A DNA stretch of 47,619 bases, taken from NCBI GenBank assembly GCA_900767915.1, contig CAAGAX010000013.1, positions 1-47,619 on the forward strand. The letters are read 5' to 3'. The DNA comes from Acholeplasmatales bacterium. GTDB taxonomy: Bacteria; Bacillota_I; Bacilli_A; Acholeplasmatales; Anaeroplasmataceae. Below are positions 41,335 through 47,619 of the stretch, piece after piece (within the stretch, counting starts at the first letter, position 1; every line of letters begins with the position of its first letter). The position numbers and the translations under genes are program-made. The notes under the pieces are model-generated. The model was not told the origin of the DNA, did no database searches, and saw nothing but the letters and a program-made list of their open reading frames with translations.

Positions 41335-42102
41335 CTACCTCACCAACAATCTCATTTTTCCAAAAGATTCAATTCCACCAATAACTCTTTTTTTAAGCTT
41401 TGAAACATATTCCATAATATCAATATCTATTATTTGATTAAATGGAGTAATAGAAGCTAATATAGCAATAAGTGCAGGATCGTAAGCTTCAATTTTTTCT
41501 CTATTAATAGCAGAAGCTGAATTAGCACCAGAAGCAATTAAAGCCTCTAAATTGCTACCACAAGCTCCAGCAAAAACATATATTTCATCTAAAGAATATC
41601 TTTCTCTAATTTTAATAATAGAATCCATAAAATTACTAGTATTTCTATAATTATTAATATCTCCAATTCCTTTACCATTATAAGAATCATGTCCTGTTAT
41701 AACTACTATATTAGGCCTATAAATATTAATGTCATTAAGAATTCTATTTTTAATATTACTCTCTTTATCAAAAATCCCCTTAGCATATAACCCTAAACTT
41801 TTGTATAAATCTATGCATTTATCTAAATATTCCTTATCACTATCATAATGTAATATTTTTCCAGTTAAATGAGCTATTTTACCTTTATACTGCTCTATTA
41901 TTCTATTCTTATAATTCAATTCCTCTGAATTTTTCTTTTCAATATCACTATCTAATACCAATTCTAAATCAGAAATTGGAGCATCCGCTATTAATCTAAT
42001 AAATATTCCTATAAGTAAAGCATTATTATCAGTAATATCTACTATTTTAAAAATAATATCTCCATTATATTTTTTTCTAACTACTATAGAACCAATTTCC
42101 AT
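41335..42102 (-). CDS. yabG: Sporulation-specific protease YabG
   Basis: 255 aa (about 290 in Bacillus). Recognisable segments: IGSIVVRKKYNGDIIFKIVD, GIFIRLIADAPISDLELV, ILHYDSDKEYLDKCIDLYKS, IVVITGHDSYNGKGIGDINN, YVFAGACGSNLEALIASGAN, and GGIESFGKMRLLVR at the end. YabG processes coat and other spore proteins during coat maturation in the mother cell. Position between rsmA and ispE is the conserved one. GGTGAT lies a few bases before the ATG. A strong marker of endospore formation. Confidence 0.94.
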   Translation of the reverse strand: MEIGSIVVRKKYNGDIIFKIVDITDNNALLIGIFIRLIADAPISDLELVLDSDIEKKNSEELNYKNRIIEQYKGKIAHLTGKILHYDSDKEYLDKCIDLYKSLGLYAKGIFDKESNIKNRILNDINIYRPNIVVITGHDSYNGKGIGDINNYRNTSNFMDSIIKIRERYSLDEIYVFAGACGSNLEALIASGANSASAINREKIEAYDPALIAILASITPFNQIIDIDIMEYVSKLKKRVIGGIESFGKMRLLVR

Positions 42103-42126
42103 AAAATCACCATATTAATATATGGA

Positions 42127-42990
42127 TTATTTATTATAATTATGAATAATATAATTATCTAATTCTACAAAATCCTTAATGGATAATTCTTCACTTCTAA
42201 CAGTTAATTTAATATTATTATCATTAAGCATTTTTATAATAAAATCTTTATTATATTCACTAGATAAATTATTAATTAATGTCTTTCTTCTTTGATTAAA
42301 CGCAACTCTAATAAATTTAAAAAAATGATTTTCATCTAAAGCTACATACATTGGATTATCATATAAATCTAATCTAACAACTGCACTATCAACATTAGGA
42401 GATGGAATAAATACCGTTCTAGGAACCTTTAAAACCTTTTTAGCTAAAGCTCTATATCCAATAGCTATAGATAAAGCATTATAATCCTTAGTTTTAGGAT
42501 TACCACAAATCCTATCAGCAACCTCAAGCTGCATCATTAATACATACCTAGTAATTAATTTAGTTTGACTTAATAATCCTAAAATAATAGGAGTAGTAAT
42601 ATAATATGGAAGATTCGCAACAACATAAACCTTACTTAAATCCTTCTTATATTTATTAATATCATTATTAATATCAACAGTTAATATATCCTTATTAATA
42701 ACTAAAAAATTATTATATTCACTTAAATTATTCTCTAATAAAGGTATAAGCTCACTATCTATTTCATAGCATAAAACAAATCCTGCTTCTTTACATAAAT
42801 GCTCAGTCAAACTACCTAATCCAGGACCTATTTCAATAACTAATGTATCTTTATCTATTTCACTTGCTTCTGTAATAGCAGTTAAAATATTTTGATCTGT
42901 TAAAAAATTTTGTCCAAATTTTTTCTTAGCCCCTAATTTATTCTTTTCTAAAGTATCATTAATAAACTTTTGATTTCCTATATTGTACAT
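42127..42990 (-). CDS. rsmA: 16S rRNA dimethyladenosine transferase RsmA (KsgA)
   Basis: 287 aa. It dimethylates two adjacent adenines near the 3' end of 16S rRNA during small-subunit maturation. AKKKFGQNFLTDQNILTAI, VIEIGPGLGSLTEHLC (SAM motif I), VVANLPYYITTPIILGLL (the NLPY catalytic motif) and VFIPSPNVDSAVVRLD, then FNQRRKTLINNLS are all family-standard. The start overlaps the end of rnmV by 13 bases, implying co-translation. 24 bases separate it from yabG. Confidence 0.97.
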   Translation of the reverse strand: MYNIGNQKFINDTLEKNKLGAKKKFGQNFLTDQNILTAITEASEIDKDTLVIEIGPGLGSLTEHLCKEAGFVLCYEIDSELIPLLENNLSEYNNFLVINKDILTVDINNDINKYKKDLSKVYVVANLPYYITTPIILGLLSQTKLITRYVLMMQLEVADRICGNPKTKDYNALSIAIGYRALAKKVLKVPRTVFIPSPNVDSAVVRLDLYDNPMYVALDENHFFKFIRVAFNQRRKTLINNLSSEYNKDFIIKMLNDNNIKLTVRSEELSIKDFVELDNYIIHNYNK

Positions 42991-43508
42991 ATAATCTTTT
43001 CTAAATCCTCTCTTGTTATTTGTAATATATTTAACCTTTTTAAAAATGTCTTAGAATTAGGCTTTCCTATATTTAAATAATCAGATATTTTATCTCTTAA
43101 TACACTACTATTACTATTTCCTACTAATCCTAAATTATAAAGCTCATTTATAGTAATAGTATCTATATTATTACTCTTTGTATATATATGCTTTAAAGCA
43201 TCTCTTATAGCCTCTAATGAAGCATGCTCAATACCAACCTTTTTATGATTATTACTAATACAATCCTTTTTCCTTAAAAAGGCATGTTTACAATTAGGAA
43301 CATTTTCTTCTATTATTTTTCTAATTCTTTCACCTGGAGAATCTGGATCAGTAAAAACTATAATATTATTATTTTTAGATAATTCCTTAATATATTCAAT
43401 TGTTTCTTTACTTATTTCACTACCATTAGTTATTACACAATGACAATTAGGTATAGCTCTTTCAACCTTAATTACATCATGTACTCCTTCAACAACAATT
43501 ATATCCAT
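42978..43508 (-). CDS. rnmV: Ribonuclease M5
   Basis: 176 aa from ATG 43508 (MDIIVVEGVHDVIKVERAIP), chosen because GAGGT lies five bases before it. It is a Toprim nuclease: VVEGVHDV with the catalytic Glu, CVITNGSEIS, and IIVFTDPDSPGERIRKII with the DxD metal site. RNase M5 trims 5S rRNA precursors in low-GC Gram-positives. HKKVGIEHASLEAIRDAL is a further conserved block. First in the rnmV-rsmA-yabG-ispE block. Confidence 0.95.
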   Translation of the reverse strand: MDIIVVEGVHDVIKVERAIPNCHCVITNGSEISKETIEYIKELSKNNNIIVFTDPDSPGERIRKIIEENVPNCKHAFLRKKDCISNNHKKVGIEHASLEAIRDALKHIYTKSNNIDTITINELYNLGLVGNSNSSVLRDKISDYLNIGKPNSKTFLKRLNILQITREDLEKIICTI

Positions 43509-43540
43509 ATATAACCTCAATTATATTATTAAAAAGATAT

Positions 43541-43565
43541 AAATGGAGTTATTTCAACTCCATTT
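43541..43565 (-). terminator. Terminator of the HD phosphohydrolase gene
   Basis: AAATGGAGTT (43541-43550)/AACTCCATTT (43556-43565), a perfect 10-bp stem, followed on the minus strand by ATATCTTTTT. It ends about 30 bases before rnmV starts, so rnmV needs its own promoter or readthrough. Confidence 0.65.
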
Positions 43566-43567
43566 AT

Positions 43568-44779
43568 TTAATCTTCAAAATAATATATTCTTTCTACTTC
43601 CTTATAGCTTGAAGTTCTTAATCCCTTAATAATAGGAGAATATTGATCTAATGATTTTATTTCTCCATTAGGTAATAAAACCTTTATATCATTTATATCA
43701 CTCTTTTTACTATGCATATAAGCTACTCCACTAACCTTTGAATGCTTATAATAATATTTTCCTTCAGCTGTATTATATTTATTTTTTAAATATTCTAATT
43801 CCTCAATTGTAGGATCATTAGCTAATTCAATAAATTTAAATAAATGTCTATTAACAAAAGCATTAGCTAAAACATTTAATATTTTATCATTAGATTTAGT
43901 TAATTGTTTAATAAAACCATTTACATAGGAATCATCTAAATTAATATATTCCTCTAAATTTTCATTTTCCTTTAAAACATTAATAAATGACTCAATAGGA
44001 GCATCTATATTAATATTATTAATAGTTAAATCCTTTATTCTATCATAAATACCCTCTAATATACATTCATAGCTTCTAGCAACAGGATGATAGTATACTT
44101 GAAAATACATATGATATCTACTCATTAAATATGATTCAATTGAATGTACACCACTAGCTCTAACAATAACATGATTATCATATATTTTCATACTTCTAAG
44201 TATTCTAAAATAATCAATATGACCATAAGCAGCACCAGTAAAATAAGCATCTCTAGACAAATAATCCATTCTATCTACATCTAATTGTGATGAAACTAAA
44301 GATTCAATCAATGGAAATTTTCCATTATGAGCTATTATAGAAGCAACATCTTTATCTAAATTATCATAATTAGATAATATTTTATTAACCTCAGTTAAAG
44401 GTGATAATATTAATGAAACAGTCATATCCTCATGACTTTTTTCCATTACATTCTCAAAAGCATGAGAATATGGTCCATGACCAATATCATGTAATAAAGA
44501 AGCGATTAAAAATATAAGCTTCTCATATTCAGATATTTCATTCATTCCTTCAACATTTTCAATAACTAAATTAGCCATTTGATAGGCTCCTAATGAATGA
44601 GTAAATCTAGAATGCTCAGCAGTTTGAAATACCATTGATACTCCACTTAATTGTCTAATTCTTCTTAATCTTTGAAGTTCTCTTGTATCAATTAAATCAC
44701 TTATAATCTTATAGTCAACTGTTATATATCCATAAAGAGGATCTCTAAATACCTTTGTTCTAGCTAGTCTTGTAAACAA
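43568..44779 (-). CDS. HD-domain phosphohydrolase (SAMHD1/dGTPase-like)
   Basis: About 403 aa. I prefer a TTG start at 44779 because AAGGATGTG (one mismatch to AAGGAGGTG) lies six bases before it; the GTG at 44788 would sit on that site. N-terminal KVFRDPLYGYITVD and RELQRLRRIRQLSG; HD motif EHSRFTHSLGAYQMA, LLHDIGHGPYSHAFEN and SSQLDVDRMDYLSRDAYFTG give the four metal ligands (H, HD, D). This matches the bacterial YwfO/EF1143-like group related to SAMHD1, which hydrolyses dNTPs or related phosphates. Followed by a terminator. Confidence 0.92.
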   Translation of the reverse strand: MFTRLARTKVFRDPLYGYITVDYKIISDLIDTRELQRLRRIRQLSGVSMVFQTAEHSRFTHSLGAYQMANLVIENVEGMNEISEYEKLIFLIASLLHDIGHGPYSHAFENVMEKSHEDMTVSLILSPLTEVNKILSNYDNLDKDVASIIAHNGKFPLIESLVSSQLDVDRMDYLSRDAYFTGAAYGHIDYFRILRSMKIYDNHVIVRASGVHSIESYLMSRYHMYFQVYYHPVARSYECILEGIYDRIKDLTINNINIDAPIESFINVLKENENLEEYINLDDSYVNGFIKQLTKSNDKILNVLANAFVNRHLFKFIELANDPTIEELEYLKNKYNTAEGKYYYKHSKVSGVAYMHSKKSDINDIKVLLPNGEIKSLDQYSPIIKGLRTSSYKEVERIYYFED

Positions 44780-44880
44780 ATAAATCACATCCTTAACATA
44801 TATATTTTAGCATATTTAAAATAATTTTCAATTATTACAAAATCAAATATAATATAATGTTTAGAAATATTAATTTCATA

Positions 44881-44909
44881 TTTACTATAAATTTAAAAAA
44901 TAGTATGAT
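44881..44909 (+). promoter_or_regulatory. Possible promoter of the pectate lyase gene
   Basis: TTTACT (44881-44886), 17 bases, TATGAT (44904-44909), about 32 bases before the ATG. Confidence 0.4.
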
Positions 44910-44941
44910 ATAAGTATATTCGCAAATATAGGAGTCAAAAA

Positions 44942-47440
44942 ATGAAAAAAATTTTACCTTCATTTATTATTTTAGGAACAGGCTTAATTTGTCTTGCTTC
45001 ATGTAATATTAAAAAGCCATCAAATTCTAGCAATAATATAGCTAATTCTACTGCAACAAGCAATATTACAACTAATCCAAATATTCCTACTAGTTCAGCT
45101 AATACTACAAATTCAAATAATTCAACATCTAAACCTACTAATACTATATCTACACCAACAAGTAGCCCAAGTAATACTACATCTAATACAGCAATTCCTT
45201 CATCTTCAGCTACTAATATAGAATATAATCTTGATTTAACTAAGATTACAGCTACAGTAGATAAACAATCTCTTACAGCTGATACTTTAAATAACCCATT
45301 CCTAACAATAGTTGATAGTTCAAAGGTTACTGCAAGATACAATACTGATAAAAAAGAAAATTATTGTATTGAAAATAAGGATGCTAATTTAAAGGTTACT
45401 TTTAAAGGAACTGGTACAATAACAATTGGATATTGTTCAACTAGTGGTATTAATAATTCACGTATTAGATTAGTAAATTCAAAGGGTGAATATATTACTG
45501 CAACATCATTTAATGGTTACACATATCAAACTAGTGAAAATGCATATGAAATAATAGGCTCAACTGCAACTCCAATTACCTTTACGATTACTGAAGCAGG
45601 TGAATATACTATTGATTGTGTTTCTACAACAACACATCGTGGTGGAAGGATCTATTCTATCAAGATGAATGATACTTATAATTCATCAACTCCATCATCT
45701 ACTACAAAACCAACTTCAACATCTGCTCCTACTTCTACTTCTACTACATCTAGTTCATCAAGTACATCAAGTACTCCTTCAATAGATATTCCAGATCCAG
45801 ATGAAACTGAAATTAAAATAATTGAAACTAGCGATTATGGAAATAGCTGTTATGGAATATTCAGCCCAATAATAAATCATGAAAATACTAGTGATTATAC
45901 TATTAGCTATAAAAAAGAAAACACTAGTGATTATATTACTTTAGACAAAGAATTATTAAGAAAAGAAAATAATAATTTCAGATATGACATTGTTGGATTA
46001 ACAAAAGGTGAATATACAATTAGAATTCAAGCAAAGAATACTGTATATAAGGAATATACTACAATTATTTCAGAATATGATAAATCAGGCTATGCTCATT
46101 TTAATTATAATTCTGGTATTGGTGCTTATAATAATGATGGATCATTAAAGAATAATTCTATAATTTTATATGTAACTGAAGAGAATAAAAATACAATATC
46201 TATAGTTTATAATAAAAAAACTTATACAGGTATAGTAAATATTTTAGTAAATGCTAAAAATATAAATGTTCCAATAGATGTTAGATTCATTGGTAAAATA
46301 TCAGCCGCTACATGGAATGAATTAACTAATAATAAATATTCTAAAGCAACTACTTCTACAATTAAAGGTTTAAACGGAAAATATTTATCATTACAAGCTT
46401 ATACAGAGGAACAAATTATTTCTAATGGCTTTAATAAATTAAATGAAACTAAATATTCAAAGCTAAATGGTTTAACTAATAAGGTATTATACGATGGAAA
46501 AGAATTTGATTCTTATTACAATATGTGTGATATAAGTGAAGCATCAAACATAACATTAGAGGGAATTGGATCTAATTCTGAAATATTCCAATGGGGATTT
46601 GAATTTAGAAAATGTAATTCAATAGAAGTTAAAAATCTAATTTTTACAGATTATACAGAGGATGCAGTAGGATTTGAAGGTTCTAAAAGTAATGTAAAAG
46701 CATCTGGTAACTATTGGATTCATAATTGTGAATTTAATGTAGGAAAAAATTACTGGGATGTAAGTAGTGAACAGGATAAACATGATGGAGATGGATCTAC
46801 TGATATAAAATATTGTCATAATGTAACAATATCATACTGTATATATAATGATACACATAAAACAAACCTAATAGGTGCAAATAAGGATTCATTACAATAT
46901 AATATATCATTACACCATAATTTTTACAATCAAGCCTCACAAAGATTACCATTAGTTAGACAAACTAATCTTCATTCCTATAATAATTACTTTTTAGGAA
47001 ATAAAAATACTTTATCAGGAATAAGTATAAGATCTAATTCATATTCATTAATTGAAAATTGTTATTTTGAAAATATGAAAAATCCTATAGAATTAAGAGA
47101 TGATGATGCAGCTGCTTCATATAAAGGATACGCATATAAAGCAATAGGTAACTATTTTTCAAATTGTACAGTATCTCTAAATGAATCAAATGGGAAAATA
47201 CAAAAAGGTATAATGGCAAATAATACTACTAATAGAAATGAATTATTTACTAATACTTGTAAAGCAGATGGTGAAACAGATATGTCTTCTTTTGATATTA
47301 ATTCATCTTTATTCTACTATGATTCAATAAACAATAAATCTAAAGTAGATAATATGCTAGAAGCATCAAGTGTAAAGGATTTTGTTTTAAAATATTCCGG
47401 CTTATGTGGTGGAAAAATTATAAATTATTACAATAATTAA
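44942..47440 (+). CDS. Pectate lyase (PL1-like) lipoprotein with Ser/Thr linkers
   Basis: 832 aa. Lipoprotein signal with LASC (Cys 21). Then a Ser/Thr/Asn-rich linker (about 25-95); a beta-sandwich module (about 98-240) that may bind carbohydrate; a second Ser/Thr/Pro linker (about 250-283); a module of about 140 residues; and a C-terminal parallel beta-helix typical of polysaccharide lyase family 1: CDISEASNITLEGIGSNSEI, HDGDGSTDIKYCHNVTISYC (Ca-binding Asp, then the TIS strand), DTHKTNLIGANK, ISLHHNFYNQASQRLPLVR with the catalytic-type Arg, and LHSYNNYFLG. It cleaves pectin homogalacturonan by beta-elimination at the cell surface. AGGAG precedes the ATG and a terminator follows. No sugar transporter lies beside it. 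Confidence 0.88.
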   Translation: MKKILPSFIILGTGLICLASCNIKKPSNSSNNIANSTATSNITTNPNIPTSSANTTNSNNSTSKPTNTISTPTSSPSNTTSNTAIPSSSATNIEYNLDLTKITATVDKQSLTADTLNNPFLTIVDSSKVTARYNTDKKENYCIENKDANLKVTFKGTGTITIGYCSTSGINNSRIRLVNSKGEYITATSFNGYTYQTSENAYEIIGSTATPITFTITEAGEYTIDCVSTTTHRGGRIYSIKMNDTYNSSTPSSTTKPTSTSAPTSTSTTSSSSSTSSTPSIDIPDPDETEIKIIETSDYGNSCYGIFSPIINHENTSDYTISYKKENTSDYITLDKELLRKENNNFRYDIVGLTKGEYTIRIQAKNTVYKEYTTIISEYDKSGYAHFNYNSGIGAYNNDGSLKNNSIILYVTEENKNTISIVYNKKTYTGIVNILVNAKNINVPIDVRFIGKISAATWNELTNNKYSKATTSTIKGLNGKYLSLQAYTEEQIISNGFNKLNETKYSKLNGLTNKVLYDGKEFDSYYNMCDISEASNITLEGIGSNSEIFQWGFEFRKCNSIEVKNLIFTDYTEDAVGFEGSKSNVKASGNYWIHNCEFNVGKNYWDVSSEQDKHDGDGSTDIKYCHNVTISYCIYNDTHKTNLIGANKDSLQYNISLHHNFYNQASQRLPLVRQTNLHSYNNYFLGNKNTLSGISIRSNSYSLIENCYFENMKNPIELRDDDAAASYKGYAYKAIGNYFSNCTVSLNESNGKIQKGIMANNTTNRNELFTNTCKADGETDMSSFDINSSLFYYDSINNKSKVDNMLEASSVKDFVLKYSGLCGGKIINYYNN

Positions 47441-47449
47441 TTCAATATA

Positions 47450-47478
47450 ACTCAAGGCATTTTTGCTTTGAGTTTTTT
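47450..47478 (+). terminator. Terminator of the pectate lyase gene
   Basis: ACTCAAGGC/GCTTTGAGT stem (47450-47472) with loop ATTTTT, then seven Ts. Confidence 0.85.
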
Positions 47479-47502
47479 TATATATTAATATTTTAATAAT
47501 TC

Positions 47503-47619
47503 GTTAATTGAAATAGTTAATTCCGCTTTAAATAGTTGAAAAAAATTATAATAAGAATGAATAACTAAATTCCGCTAAAATGCGGGTGATAGTTATTCAT
47601 TTTTTTTGCATCTAGTAAA
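47503..47619. mobile_element. IS30-family end region at right window edge
   Basis: 47503-47540 repeats the 38-bp sequence found inverted at 213-250. It is followed by a hairpin ATGAATAACTA/TAGTTATTCAT (47562-47600) with an inner CCGC/GCGG, T-rich on both exits. If this is the element's 3' end, its transposase would come in on the minus strand, and the last bases read FTRCKKNE followed by TAA at 47593-47595. That fits a transposase tail but is only nine codons. The assignment rests mainly on the shared repeat. Confidence 0.5.

Noticed and set aside
44935..45342. Minus-strand frame of 135 codons opposite the pectate lyase N-terminus
   Set aside because: It is the antisense of a Ser/Thr/Asn-rich linker, which yields a long Val/Leu-rich open frame by codon bias alone.
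1..47619. Composite transposon spanning the whole window, bounded by IS30 ends
   Set aside because: The interior is conserved housekeeping and spore genes in normal neighbourhoods; assembly breakage at a multicopy IS is a simpler explanation.
1..47619. CRISPR array or rRNA genes
   Set aside because: No regularly spaced repeats and no rRNA-like conserved blocks were seen in any intergenic region.

Overview
The window reads as chromosomal DNA of a very A+T-rich (well under 35% G+C by eye), endospore-forming, low-GC Gram-positive bacterium. It uses the standard bacterial code, because several genes end in TGA and Trp is TGG. The support is gene content: a cwlJ-gerQ pair (spore germination and coat), yabG (spore protease) inside the Bacillus-type block rnmV-rsmA-yabG-ispE, a SpoVT/AbrB-like regulator, a T-box leader on asnS, MnmE, RNase M5 and GGTGAT-type ribosome binding sites. 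With the pectate lyase lipoprotein and rubrerythrin this suggests an anaerobic gut commensal of an Erysipelotrichales-like or related Bacilli lineage. The lineage is inference.

Layout. 1-4060 is a mobile-element graveyard. It holds a truncated IS30-type transposase at the edge, an ATC-hydrolase-like gene, a decayed Rhs/YD-repeat protein tail, a frameshifted small gene, a lipoprotein of foreign-looking base composition, an ISL3 transposase stub and two copies of a ~138-bp repeat; it ends at tRNA-Gly(GCC). 4.2-8.6 kb is a minus-strand operon: an 806-aa protein of unknown function, a nitroreductase and a MATE exporter. 8.7-9.9 kb carries rubrerythrin and a methyltransferase on the plus strand, converging on DUF523-purA. 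12-19.4 kb is minus-strand: HD-GYP protein, small membrane proteins, M29 aminopeptidase, SpoVT-like regulator, a divergent PTS enzyme I-like protein, a phosphodiesterase-family hydrolase and an Lrp regulator. 19.5-21.8 kb is a tightly coupled four-gene operon of unknown role with an LRAT/NC-type domain. 22.1-25.1 kb holds an S66 peptidase, a polysaccharide deacetylase and mnmE. 25.3-37.6 kb holds a cell-surface Ig-repeat protein, two giant tandem DUF4011-type superfamily 1 helicases and cardiolipin synthase. 37.8-38.6 kb is gerQ-cwlJ; 38.7-40.3 kb is T-box-asnS. 40.5-44.8 kb is ispE-yabG-rsmA-rnmV and an HD phosphohydrolase. 44.9-47.4 kb is a large pectate-lyase lipoprotein.

The last ~117 bases carry a 38-bp sequence that also occurs inverted at 213-250 beside the IS30 transposase. 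The window thus seems to be bounded on both sides by ends of the same IS family, as expected when an assembly breaks at a multicopy element; shorter related 24-mers lie at 4216 and 11753.

The best candidates for something undescribed are the coupled cls-helicase-helicase unit, whose two nuclease-like domains both look inactivated; the LRAT/zinc-ribbon operon; the 806-aa sigma-region-4-like protein; the enzyme I-like/phosphodiesterase/SpoVT-like cluster with a terminator abutting the regulator; and two unannotated small proteins (57 and 25 aa) near 14 kb.
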